A stretch of DNA of 64,000 nucleotides, from positions 2,170,001 through 2,234,000 of the forward strand of contig NZ_CP157967.1 in NCBI RefSeq assembly GCF_040215725.1, read 5' to 3'. This document shows positions 52,079 through 60,754 of this stretch, in pieces. This DNA comes from Rhizobium sp. ZPR4 (GTDB lineage Bacteria > Pseudomonadota > Alphaproteobacteria > Rhizobiales > Rhizobiaceae). The first letter of the stretch is position 1; each line of letters starts with the position of its first letter. The translations under genes were made by a program, and so were the position numbers. The notes beneath the pieces are model-generated. The model saw only the letters and a list, made by a program, of their open reading frames with translations, searched no databases and had not been told where the DNA came from.

Positions 52079-52906
52079 ATGTCACAGAAGACCTTCTTCA
52101 TCACCGGCGCGAACTCCGGCTTCGGCTTCGCGATCGCAGCCGCCGCGAGCAGCCAGGGCCATAAGGTTATCGGCACTGTCCGCTCGGAACAGTCACAGGC
52201 GGCATTCGAGGAACGCTTGCCGATGGCACGGTCCATCCTGTGCGATGTGACGGAATTCGACCGGATTGCAGACGTCGTCCGACAGGCCGAAGACGACCAT
52301 GGGCCTGTCGACGTGCTGATCAACAATGCCGGCTACGGTCACGAGGGAATCCTCGAGGAGTCGCCTCTCGAAGAAATGCGCCGCCAGTTCGACGTGAACG
52401 TCTTCGGCGCCGTTGCGGTCGCAAAGGCCTTCCTGCCGCGCTTCCGCGAAAGACGTAGCGGCTTCATCGTCAACGTCACCTCCATGGGCGGCATGATCAC
52501 CATGCCCGGAATCGCCTATTACTGCGGAAGCAAGTTCGCCCTTCAGGGCATTTCCGAAGTCATGCGCGCGGAAATGGCGCCATTCGGCGTTCGTGTCACC
52601 GCCCTTTGCCCCGGCTCCTTCCGGACCGACTGGGCCGGACGCTCGATGGTCCGGAGCGAGCGATCAATCACGGACTATGATGCGCTGTTCGACCCGATCC
52701 GGCAGGCGCGGCAATCCAAAAGCGGCAAGCAACTCGGCGATCCCGACAAGCTCGCCGCAGCCGTTCTGGGCCTGATCGAATCCGACGCTCCGCCGCCGCA
52801 GCTCCTGCTCGGCAGCGATGCTCTTGGATTTGTGTCGGGCAGAATCGAGAGCCTCAAGCAGGAGATCGAAGCATGGAAATCCGTTACCGTTTCGACCGAT
52901 GGCTGA
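52079..52906 (+). CDS. short-chain dehydrogenase/reductase
   Basis: A 275-residue SDR: cofactor loop TGANSGFGFAIA, NNAGYGHEG, catalytic Ser in NVTSMGG and YxxxK in YYCGSKFALQG. AGIVxx-type C-terminal region (PCLCPGSFRTDW, here ALCPGSFRTDWAGRSM) is like classical oxidoreductases of unknown substrate. It shares an intergenic region of 77 bases with the AraC regulator. Confidence 0.88.
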   Translation: MSQKTFFITGANSGFGFAIAAAASSQGHKVIGTVRSEQSQAAFEERLPMARSILCDVTEFDRIADVVRQAEDDHGPVDVLINNAGYGHEGILEESPLEEMRRQFDVNVFGAVAVAKAFLPRFRERRSGFIVNVTSMGGMITMPGIAYYCGSKFALQGISEVMRAEMAPFGVRVTALCPGSFRTDWAGRSMVRSERSITDYDALFDPIRQARQSKSGKQLGDPDKLAAAVLGLIESDAPPPQLLLGSDALGFVSGRIESLKQEIEAWKSVTVSTDG

Positions 52907-52958
52907 GAGCGCCGACCTTCGCAATGGCGGGAAGCCGCCATCCAGCCTTGCACCCTGT

Positions 52959-55787
52959 CTATCGATCTGAACCCTGGTTCTTGGAGCGATCCGCCTGGAA
53001 AGCGGTATCGCCCAGATAGCGCTGGATCTTCGTTTCGAGAAGTTCGGGGCTGATCGGCTTGGACATGCAATCGTCCATGCCCGACTGCATGCATGTGATG
53101 CGATCGACATCCAGCGCCTGCGCCATGACCCCGACGATGGGCACATGCCACCCCTGCCCGGCCTGAGTTTCGAACTGCCGGATCATACGGGTCGCCTGAT
53201 GACCATTCATGACTGGCATGGATACATCCATGAGGATCAACGACGGCCGCAATTGACGCCATGCGTCCACGGCTGCCTGGCCGTTCTCCACAACCAGGAA
53301 CCGCAGGCCGGTGGCCTGCAGGATCTGCGTGAAGACGATCTGGTTCACTTCGTTGTCCTCGGCCACGAGGACGTCGATGGCATTGCCGGGTTTGGCTTGC
53401 GTCATCCGATCGGTGGCCTCGATCGCGGCTGCAGCTTCCGTCTCTATCGGAAGCCGACGTTCAACGGGAGCCGATCGCTCCCCCAGTTTCTTCCGTCGCG
53501 ATGCGCGCACGACATCGATGATCGTGCCGCGCAGCACATTGGCGCGCACAGGCTTCATCAGATGCGCCTGGCCATTGACGGCGGCGAACTCCCTGTCGCA
53601 GCCAGCGACGCCCATCGACGTCAGGAACACGATCGGCAGCGTATCGAAACGCGGATCGGCGCGCACCGCGCTCGCGACCTGATAGCCATTCATGCCGGGC
53701 ATGCTGTAGTCGACGATGATCGCATCGACCGATACGCCCATATCGAAGGCAGCATCCAGAATGGCGAGCGCGGTCTTGCCATCCTCGGCGACATGCCCGT
53801 CAAAACCCCATTGCGCCAACTGTTCGGTCAAGATGCGCCGATGGATCGCATCGTCTTCCACGATCAGGACTCGGGCATCCCTCACATTGGCCGGCAGCTC
53901 CGCGACTTTGCCGCGCGCGGCAACCAATGGCATCGGCAGATGGACCGTGAAGACTGATCCTCTGCCCCATTCGCTCGCCACCGACAGCGAGCCACCGAAA
54001 AGATCGACGAGGCCGGCCGTGATGGCAAGCCCCAAGCCCGATCCCTCAAGCCGGCGCGCAAAGGAAGAATCCGCCAGCGAGAACTTGTCGAAGATCGTAT
54101 CGAGCTTTTCGTCGGGAATGCCGATGCCCGTATCTTCGACACGGAGGACGAGCAATACGGTGTCGCCCGGAGCCGGCTGGCTGTCCAACTCCGCCAGCAC
54201 ATGACCACGCTCGGTGAACTTGATCGCATTGCCGACGAGATTGGTCACGATCTGCCGAAAACGGCCGGCGTCACCGAGCATCCCTGCCGGTACGCCGGGA
54301 GCGATGCGCACCATCAGCTGGATATTCTTTTCCGATGCCGCCGCCGCCAGCAGGGTCGCAATATCCTCGACGGCCTCGGCAGGATCGAATGCCATCTTGC
54401 GCAGATGCATTTCGCCGGTATCGATGCGGGAAAAATCGAGAATATCGTTGATGATGGTCAGCAGCGCATTGCCCGATTTGACGATGATATCGACGAAGGT
54501 CTTTTGCCGCGCATCGAGATCGGTCTTGCCGAGCAGTTCCGCCATGCCGAGAACGCCGTTCATCGGCGTGCGGATTTCATGACTCATATGGGTCAGAAAC
54601 TCGGATTTCGCCCGGTCCGCAGCATTGCTGCGCGCCAGAAGCAACTGCAAATCCGCCTCGCGCTCCTTCATCTCGGTAACGTCGGTCAGCACCACCGTCC
54701 AGCGACGATGCTCGCCGATGGCGGCGTCGAGCTGCATCCAGCGGTCGCCGGTGATCTGGAACACGCAGGAGATCGGCTTGCCGGCCGCAATGCTTTCTCC
54801 CCATGAGGTCCGCACCGCCTCGGCATCATCGCCGAAATCACCACGTTTCCCGCAGTAATCGAACGCGGCAGACCAGTCTTTGCCGACTTCCAGAAGCTCC
54901 GCCGGCAGCTTCAGCATAGTCTTCAGCCGGTCGTTGGCGAGCATGATCGCGCCGTCCTGGACGATCAGCAACCCCTGGGACATGGCCTGCATGGCATCGG
55001 CCATGAGCTCGCCGAGACGCTCCAGCGCCAGCCGGGTCTCGGTGATCTCCTGGAATTGCTGCTTGACGGAGGAAATATCCGTGTAGGACATCAGCGTCCG
55101 GCCGTTGGAAATGCGACGGGCGTCGATGATGACCGACTTGCCATCGGCAAAATTCATCTCCGTCTGCAGATGCTCACCTGCCTTGCGCAGTGCCGCCAGA
55201 CGTTCCTGATAGATGTCGTCGATGCTGCGGCCGTCGAACCCGAAACGCGCCAGTTCATAGTGCTTGGCGATGAGATCCCGATAGGGGCGGCCTTCAAAGC
55301 GATCGTCCTTCGAGAACTCCCAAATGTCATAGAAGGCGTCATTGACGTATTCCACGATGTAGTCGCTGTCGTGGATCAGGACACCGATCGGCATCGAGCG
55401 AAGAATGTTGTCCAGATCCTGATGCAGCGTCTTGGCAGGCGCTTCAAGAAACACACCGAAAATATAAACGCGGTCTTCCGAAGGGGAAAAACTCTCGATC
55501 TGGATGCGCGAGCGCTGGCGCCCCGACGCATCGAAGCACAGCGCCACCTCCTCCGAACCGAAAACCAGCGCGCGGCGCTCCCTGTCCTCTATGTCGGCAC
55601 TTTCGCCGGCGTCCAGGAGGTCATGGCTGCGATTGCCGATGAAATCGGAAATATCGTGCGCGAAAAACCGCGCATAGGCATCGTTGACGGCAACGTAACG
55701 AAGCTCGCTGTTCTTGATGTAGGCGGGCCTGTCCAGACTGGCGATCCGGCGGCACGCTATGTCAAGCAGTTCACCGTCCAGGGTCAA
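52959..55787 (-). CDS. cytoplasmic hybrid sensor histidine kinase with three PAS-like and two receiver domains
   Basis: A 942-residue kinase with no membrane segment. PAS-like units lie at about 15-115, 125-245 and 265-375; the phosphorylated His is H403 (HMSHEIRTPMNG). The ATPase has N-box VTNLVGNAIKF and G boxes DTGIGIP and GSGLGLAI. Receivers follow at about 638-760 (D693, VDYSMPG) and 805-920 (D854, LMDVSMPV). No HPt domain is seen. TTG at 55785-55787 is supported by GAGAGG seven bases before it. CtrA-like sites precede the gene. Confidence 0.9.
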   Translation of the reverse strand: MTLDGELLDIACRRIASLDRPAYIKNSELRYVAVNDAYARFFAHDISDFIGNRSHDLLDAGESADIEDRERRALVFGSEEVALCFDASGRQRSRIQIESFSPSEDRVYIFGVFLEAPAKTLHQDLDNILRSMPIGVLIHDSDYIVEYVNDAFYDIWEFSKDDRFEGRPYRDLIAKHYELARFGFDGRSIDDIYQERLAALRKAGEHLQTEMNFADGKSVIIDARRISNGRTLMSYTDISSVKQQFQEITETRLALERLGELMADAMQAMSQGLLIVQDGAIMLANDRLKTMLKLPAELLEVGKDWSAAFDYCGKRGDFGDDAEAVRTSWGESIAAGKPISCVFQITGDRWMQLDAAIGEHRRWTVVLTDVTEMKEREADLQLLLARSNAADRAKSEFLTHMSHEIRTPMNGVLGMAELLGKTDLDARQKTFVDIIVKSGNALLTIINDILDFSRIDTGEMHLRKMAFDPAEAVEDIATLLAAAASEKNIQLMVRIAPGVPAGMLGDAGRFRQIVTNLVGNAIKFTERGHVLAELDSQPAPGDTVLLVLRVEDTGIGIPDEKLDTIFDKFSLADSSFARRLEGSGLGLAITAGLVDLFGGSLSVASEWGRGSVFTVHLPMPLVAARGKVAELPANVRDARVLIVEDDAIHRRILTEQLAQWGFDGHVAEDGKTALAILDAAFDMGVSVDAIIVDYSMPGMNGYQVASAVRADPRFDTLPIVFLTSMGVAGCDREFAAVNGQAHLMKPVRANVLRGTIIDVVRASRRKKLGERSAPVERRLPIETEAAAAIEATDRMTQAKPGNAIDVLVAEDNEVNQIVFTQILQATGLRFLVVENGQAAVDAWRQLRPSLILMDVSMPVMNGHQATRMIRQFETQAGQGWHVPIVGVMAQALDVDRITCMQSGMDDCMSKPISPELLETKIQRYLGDTAFQADRSKNQGSDR

Positions 55788-55849
55788 ACGGAGCCTCTCT
55801 TTTCACCGCGCATGATAGTTCACGAAACGACGCTCTAGCATGATTGGCT

Positions 55850-55878
55850 TTAACAAGGCGTTAACCATGTTTAACCAT
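55850..55878. promoter_or_regulatory. cluster of CtrA-like binding sites
   Basis: TTAA (55850-55853), seven bases, TTAA (55861-55864) is a perfect TTAA-N7-TTAA CtrA site. TTAACCAT, the other CtrA-type motif, occurs at 55861-55868 and 55871-55878. They lie 63-91 bases before the hybrid kinase start and about 125-155 before the MttB-family gene. A GAATC (CcrM-type GANTC) is at 55971-55975. Confidence 0.6.
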
Positions 55879-56003
55879 CGCTCCGACGTCGCGTTCAGAC
55901 TATGCGCTATCCTATAACGGTCATGTCTTGGTCGCAAACGACGGCGGCACATCGGGGGAAACTCTGCCAAGAATCCGTCAACGGATAATTGGGAGCGAGC
56001 GCC

Positions 56004-57590
56004 ATGAGCGACGAAGGAAGCCTGACCTTGAACGAAGCGCAGATCGCAACGGCGACGGGCGAACGGCGGCGGCGGGCCGGGGGGCGCGGAGCTGAACGCA
56101 GCCGCAAATCGAACGGCACGAAGTACCTCAATCTCGTCAACAATCTCGCTCGCACGGAACTGCTGTCGCCCGAAGCGCTTGACGATATTCACGAGGCATC
56201 GCTGACCATCCTCGAAGAGATCGGCATGGATATCATCCTGCCGGAAGCGCGCGAGCGCATGAAGGCAGCGGGCGCCGATGTCACGCCAGGCAAGGAACGC
56301 GTGCGCTTCGATCGCAACATGATCATGGAGCTGATCGCTTCCGTTCCTTCGACCTTCACGCTGCATGCGCGCAATCCACTCAGAAACGTTGAGATCGGCG
56401 GCCGCAATCTCGTTTTCGCGCAGGTTGCCTCCGCCCCCTTCGTTGCCGACCGCGAAGGCGGCAGAAGAGCCGGCAATCAGGAGGATTTCCGCAAGCTCAT
56501 CAAGCTTGCCCAGTCTTTCGACGTCACCCACATGACTGGCGGCTATCCGGTTGAACCCATCGATATCCATGCCTCGGTGCGCCATCTCGACTGCCTCTCC
56601 GATATCGTGAAGCTCACCGACAAGGCTTTCCACTGCTATTCGCTCGGTAAGCAGCGCAATCTGGATGCCATCGAGATCGCCCGCATCGGCCGCGGCATCA
56701 GTATGGAACAGATGGAGCGCGAACCCTCGCTCTTCACCATCATCAACTCCTCTTCGCCGCTGCGTCTCGACGGACCGATGCTGCAGGGCATCATCGAAAT
56801 GTCGTCGCGCGGCCAGGTGGTGGTGGTAACGCCGTTCACGCTAGCGGGCGCAATGGCGCCGGTAACGATCGCCGGCGCGCTGGTGCAGCAGAATGCCGAA
56901 GCGCTCTGCGGCATCGCCTTCACGCAGATGGTGCGCAAGGGCGCGCCGGTCATGTATGGCGGCTTTACCTCCAATGTCGATATGAAGACAGGCGCGCCCG
57001 CTTTCGGCACGCCGGAATATATGAAGGCCGTGATTGCCGGCGGCCAGCTCGCCCGCCGCTACGGCATCCCCTATCGCACCTCCAACACGAATGCTTCGAA
57101 TACGCTCGATGCCCAGGCCGCCTACGAATCGGCGCTGTCACTCTGGGCGCTGACGCAGGGCGGCGGCAATTTCGTGCTGCATGCGGCCGGTTGGAGCGAG
57201 GGCGGGCTTACCGCCTCCTTCGAAAAATTCATCCTCGATGTCGACATGCTGCAGATGGTCGCGGAATTCCTGACGCCGCTCGATGTCAGCGCCGATGCGC
57301 TGGCGCTGGATGCCGTGCGCGATGTCGGCCCCGGCGGCCACTATTTCGGCACGGCGCACACACTTGCCCGCTACGAAACCGCCTTCTATTCGCCGATTCT
57401 CTCGGACTGGCGCAACAACGAAACCTGGACGGAAGCCGGGCGGCCCACAACTTACGATCACGCCAACCGCGTCTACAAGGAAACGCTGGCGCGTTATGAA
57501 CGCCCCCCGCTCGATCCGGCAATCGAGGAAGAGCTCGATGCCTTTGTCGCCAGGCGTAAGGCAGAGGGCGGCGTTCCCACCGATTTCTAG
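56004..57590 (+). CDS. non-pyrrolysine MttB/MtgB-family methyltransferase
   Basis: A 528-residue TIM-barrel corrinoid-dependent methyltransferase family member. HEASLTILEEIGMDIILPEARERMKAAGADV, TGGYPVEPIDIHASVRHLDCL and NVDMKTGAPAFGTPEYMKA match the MttB family. There is no internal TAG; the final TAG at 57588-57590 is the true end, so no pyrrolysine is used. Related MtgB demethylates glycine betaine. The corrinoid protein and reactivase expected beside it are absent. ATG at 56004 (GGGAG before) is preferred to TTG at 55989. Confidence 0.88.
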   Translation: MSDEGSLTLNEAQIATATGERRRRAGGRGAERSRKSNGTKYLNLVNNLARTELLSPEALDDIHEASLTILEEIGMDIILPEARERMKAAGADVTPGKERVRFDRNMIMELIASVPSTFTLHARNPLRNVEIGGRNLVFAQVASAPFVADREGGRRAGNQEDFRKLIKLAQSFDVTHMTGGYPVEPIDIHASVRHLDCLSDIVKLTDKAFHCYSLGKQRNLDAIEIARIGRGISMEQMEREPSLFTIINSSSPLRLDGPMLQGIIEMSSRGQVVVVTPFTLAGAMAPVTIAGALVQQNAEALCGIAFTQMVRKGAPVMYGGFTSNVDMKTGAPAFGTPEYMKAVIAGGQLARRYGIPYRTSNTNASNTLDAQAAYESALSLWALTQGGGNFVLHAAGWSEGGLTASFEKFILDVDMLQMVAEFLTPLDVSADALALDAVRDVGPGGHYFGTAHTLARYETAFYSPILSDWRNNETWTEAGRPTTYDHANRVYKETLARYERPPLDPAIEEELDAFVARRKAEGGVPTDF

Positions 57591-57637
57591 TTGAAAACAA
57601 AGGGCTTTTACGCCTCAAATCATGAACGAAATTTAAT

Positions 57638-57663
57638 GTCGCGGCCCACTTTTTAGCCGCGAC
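57638..57663 (+). terminator. hairpin after MttB-family gene
   Basis: GTCGCGGC (57638-57645) pairs with GCCGCGAC (57656-57663) around a loop containing TTTTT. The downstream flank (TTCGCCC) is not a T run, so termination may be partial. Confidence 0.5.
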
Positions 57664-57737
57664 TTCGCCCCCTTTCGCACGCAACGTCTAATCGGCTTCG
57701 GCTGGGAGCCCCGTGTTTTTTTGGGAAAGGGATGTCA

Positions 57738-58052
57738 ATGTCTGTGCTTCGCACATTAACGACGGCCGGTTTGATCGCGCTGACGCTTGGCAGCGCCGCC
57801 GCCGTAACCACCACCACTGCCAGTGCCTCCGATCGCGGCGCCTTCTTCGGCGGTCTTGCCGCGGGTGTCGTCGGCGGCGCCTTGGTAGCCGGGGCCGCGC
57901 GGCCGGCCTACCCGGCTTATTATCCGGCCTATCCTGCCTACTACGACGGCCCGGTTTATGAACGGGTCTATGTGCGCCCCTATCCCAGCTGCTACTGGGC
58001 ATGGCGCCATGACGGCTGGGGCCGGCCCTATCGTGTCGAAGTCTGCCGTTAA
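57738..58052 (+). CDS. small secreted Pro/Tyr-repeat protein
   Basis: A 104-residue exported protein: signal peptide MSVLRTLTTAGLIALTLG to ASA, a Gly-rich hydrophobic segment (FFGGLAAGVVGGALVAG), repeats of PAY/YPAY, then a C-terminal CYWAWRHDGWGRPYRVEVCR with two cysteines. Similar small periplasmic or outer-membrane-associated proteins occur widely in rhizobia without known function. ATG at 57738 has AAAGGG at six bases; ATG at 57732 is directly adjacent to it. Confidence 0.75.
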   Translation: MSVLRTLTTAGLIALTLGSAAAVTTTTASASDRGAFFGGLAAGVVGGALVAGAARPAYPAYYPAYPAYYDGPVYERVYVRPYPSCYWAWRHDGWGRPYRVEVCR

Positions 58053-58218
58053 GGCTCGTAATCGCTACACCGCCCGTTCGGAGCCCTATAAGATTTCAGA
58101 TGCTGCCGGTTTTCCGGCGGCATTTTCGTCTGCCTGTTGAAAAGCTTTCGCCCACACCCCTTGACATTGGCGGCATTTAAGACCAAATGCGCTCCAGCTT
58201 TCACCTTCCGGCCGCCGC

Positions 58219-58434
58219 GTGAGCGTGCCCTGCGGGACAATCTGTACGCAAGAGAAGGACAAAAGCGCTTTTATGAATGAGGCCGCGCCAAGCGCTGCGG
58301 CCGGATGCGCTGGAAAGCTATTTCCAACTTACAAGTTCCCACTTCACGCGGGGTTCTTGACGCCAGAGACAGACCGGACCGCATGGTGCGACCCGGCCTA
58401 TTTGCTTTGGCGCCCCCGAAAGGTATTGAATTGA
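58219..58434 (+). CDS. short upstream ORF overlapping the helicase start
   Basis: An open frame of up to 71 residues (GTG at 58219; first ATG at 58274, giving 53 residues, MNEAAPSAAAGCAGKLF...). Its TGA (58432-58434) overlaps the TTG start of the helicase (58431-58433) in a TTGA arrangement that allows translational coupling. Ribosome sites in front of either start are weak, and no family is recognised, so this could be an untranslated leader with an incidental frame. Confidence 0.35.
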   Translation: MSVPCGTICTQEKDKSAFMNEAAPSAAAGCAGKLFPTYKFPLHAGFLTPETDRTAWCDPAYLLWRPRKVLN

Positions 58435-60101
58435 CCGATTTTAACTCGCTTGGTCTCTCCAAGCAGATCGTCGATACGCTGTCGCAGAACAACTTCGCGA
58501 CGCCGACACCAATCCAGGCACAGGCCATCCCGCTTGTTCTCCAGGGCCGCGATCTCATCGGCCTCGCCCAGACCGGCACCGGCAAGACGGCCGCATTCGG
58601 CCTGCCGATCATCGAAATGCTGTTGAAGGAGGCCAAGCGCCCCGACAACCGCACCGTCCGCACCCTGATCCTCGCTCCGACCCGCGAGCTGGTGAACCAG
58701 ATCGCCGACAACCTCAAGCTCTTCGTCCGCAAGTCGCCGCTGCGCATTAACCTCGTAGTCGGCGGCGCGTCGATCAACAAGCAGCAGCTTCAGCTCGAGC
58801 GCGGCACCGATATCCTCGTCGCCACCCCCGGCCGCCTTCTTGACCTCATCAATCGCCGCGCCCTCTCGCTCGGCCATGTCACCCATCTCGTCCTCGACGA
58901 AGCCGACCAGATGCTCGATCTCGGCTTCATCCACGACCTGCGAAAGATCGCCAAGCTTGTTCCGGCCAAGCGCCAGACCCTGCTGTTTTCGGCCACCATG
59001 CCGAAGGCAATCGCCGATCTCGCTTCCGACTACCTGAGCAATCCGGTCAAGGTCGAAGTTTCGCCTCCGGGCAAGGCAGCCGACAAGGTGGAGCAGTATG
59101 TCCACTTCGTTGCCGGCCAGAACCACAAGACCGAGATCCTCAAGGAAACGATCTCCGCCAATCCGGACGGCCGCGCCATCGTCTTCCTGCGCACCAAGCA
59201 TGGCGCCGAGAAGCTGATGAAGCATCTCGATCACGTCGGCTTCGCCGCTGCATCCATCCACGGCAACAAGAGCCAGGGCCAGCGCGAGCGCGCGCTCAAG
59301 GGTTTCCGTGACGGTGAGGTCCGCGTTCTCGTCGCCACCGACGTCGCCGCCCGCGGCATCGATATCCCCGGCGTTTCGCATGTCTACAACTTCGACCTGC
59401 CAGAAGTTCCAGACGCCTATGTCCATCGCATCGGCCGCACCGCGCGCGCCGGCCGCGACGGCATCGCGATCGCTTTCTGCGCGCCGGATGAAATCCGCTT
59501 GCTGCGCGACATCGAGCGCCTGATGGGCATCGAGATTGCCGTCGCCAGCGGCGAAGCTCCGGCCGATCGCGGCCGTCCCGTTCGCGGCAAGGGTCGCGGC
59601 GGCCAGGGTAATGGTAATCACGGCAATGGCGGTCAGGGCAGAGGCCAGAACGGCCAGGGACGCGAGCGCGGCGAAGGCCGCCCGCAACGTCCGGCCCGTC
59701 GTCCGTTCTTTGACAGCGAAGGCGGTGAAGCCCGCGGTCAGAACGGCGAGCGTCAGGAACGCCGCCCACGCAACGATCGTCCGCAGCGCGAAAACAATCG
59801 CAATGCCGACTTCCGCGGCCAACGCCGCAACGAGCCGACGCCGCGTCCGGAACCCGACAACGATCTCGTCTCGACCTCGGACTTCCGTCCCGCTCGCAAG
59901 CAGCAGCACAACGGCCAGGCCAATGGCAATGCCGGCGCCCATGAGGGCGGTGCCCATCGCGGTCAGCGCCATTCCCATGGCCGCCCTGCAGGCCGCCACA
60001 ACGAAGAACGCGGCGCCCAGGGCGAACAGCGCAATGGCGGCAACGGCCGCATGCGCCGCCGCGGCCCCGGCAACGGCGGTCAGCGCCGCGAGCGTGCCTG
60101 A
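58431..60101 (+). CDS. rhlE: RhlE-type DEAD-box RNA helicase
   Basis: A 556-residue ATP-dependent RNA helicase. Q motif FATPTPIQAQAIP, Walker A AQTGTGKT (residues 46-53), PTRELVNQI, TPGRLLD, DEADQMLD, SAT, ARGIDIPGVSHV and HRIGRTARAG are complete. The last ~165 residues form a Gly/Asn/Gln/Arg-rich tail likely to bind RNA and aid condensate formation. The TTG at 58431 with GAAAGG seven bases before it gives the family start (TDFNSLGLS); an upstream frame to 58305 lacks similarity. The 58053-58430 region before it holds a CTTGAC (58160-58165) promoter candidate. Confidence 0.93.
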   Translation: MTDFNSLGLSKQIVDTLSQNNFATPTPIQAQAIPLVLQGRDLIGLAQTGTGKTAAFGLPIIEMLLKEAKRPDNRTVRTLILAPTRELVNQIADNLKLFVRKSPLRINLVVGGASINKQQLQLERGTDILVATPGRLLDLINRRALSLGHVTHLVLDEADQMLDLGFIHDLRKIAKLVPAKRQTLLFSATMPKAIADLASDYLSNPVKVEVSPPGKAADKVEQYVHFVAGQNHKTEILKETISANPDGRAIVFLRTKHGAEKLMKHLDHVGFAAASIHGNKSQGQRERALKGFRDGEVRVLVATDVAARGIDIPGVSHVYNFDLPEVPDAYVHRIGRTARAGRDGIAIAFCAPDEIRLLRDIERLMGIEIAVASGEAPADRGRPVRGKGRGGQGNGNHGNGGQGRGQNGQGRERGEGRPQRPARRPFFDSEGGEARGQNGERQERRPRNDRPQRENNRNADFRGQRRNEPTPRPEPDNDLVSTSDFRPARKQQHNGQANGNAGAHEGGAHRGQRHSHGRPAGRHNEERGAQGEQRNGGNGRMRRRGPGNGGQRRERA

Positions 60102-60110
60102 TAAAGTTAG

Positions 60111-60134
60111 AGGGGGCCGATTGGCCCCCTTTTT
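60111..60134 (+). terminator. intrinsic terminator after rhlE
   Basis: AGGGGGCC (60111-60118) pairs with GGCCCCCT (60123-60130) over GATT, followed by TTTTT. Clear terminator ten bases after the helicase stop. Confidence 0.93.
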
Positions 60135-60140
60135 CTTTGG

Positions 60141-60683
60141 CTATCCCGCCGAGCCGCGAAGGCTTTCCATCAAAGCCGGAATATCATCCCACACATATGC
60201 GATCTGACCGACTGCGGTTCCGCCGAGTGTAAGCGGCTCCGTCGACACAGGCTGACCGCGCAGGCGCTCATAGAAAACCCTGTTTGGGTTGTTCTCCAAT
60301 GCCAGCGCCAGCAATCCCTTGTGCCCCATATCTCCAAGATCTCCCGCCACCTTAGCAAAGAGAGCCGAACCGATCTTGCGGCGCTGATAGGCAGGCAGAA
60401 GATAAAGCGCATAAACTTCAGCCTCGTGCGAGAAGCCCGAATCCCGGCTTGAGCCTCCGCTCGCAAATCCGACGACCTCACCTTTCTCGTCTTCCGCCAC
60501 GTAATAAATGATGCCGGCATGACCCAGATAACGGCGATGGCGCTGCTCCTGATGGCTATAGGACATGCCCTTGAGGAAATCCTCCGGCAGCAGCCCGGCA
60601 AAAGTCGCCCTCCAGGCATCGACCACGACTCGGGCAATACCTGGCAAATCACCTTCAACAGCAGGCCGAATCTCAATCGCCAT
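60141..60683 (-). CDS. GNAT acetyltransferase
   Basis: A 180-residue acetyltransferase: IEIRPAVEGDLPGIARVVVDAWRATFAGLLP, then VYALYLLPAYQRRKIGSALFAKVAG (acetyl-CoA pyrophosphate loop QRRKIG) and ALENNPNRVFYERLRGQPV. Typical of the small-molecule GNAT group of unknown substrate. The ATG at 60681-60683 has GAGGAG seven bases before it. Confidence 0.86.
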   Translation of the reverse strand: MAIEIRPAVEGDLPGIARVVVDAWRATFAGLLPEDFLKGMSYSHQEQRHRRYLGHAGIIYYVAEDEKGEVVGFASGGSSRDSGFSHEAEVYALYLLPAYQRRKIGSALFAKVAGDLGDMGHKGLLALALENNPNRVFYERLRGQPVSTEPLTLGGTAVGQIAYVWDDIPALMESLRGSAG

Positions 60684-60754
60684 CAATGGCTCCTCAGCCA
60701 GCGGGCTCTATTCGGAATGTCGCGCCAAAATACCGACGCCGCAAGGGGCACAGC

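Noticed and set aside
57588..57590. TAG codon in an MttB-family gene as a possible pyrrolysine site
   Set aside because: It comes after a full-length 528-residue protein; pyrrolysine in MttB lies well inside the chain. It is the stop codon.
58398..59999. 533-codon antisense open frame opposite the RNA helicase
   Set aside because: Ala/Val-rich shadow frame; the helicase motifs are complete on the plus strand.
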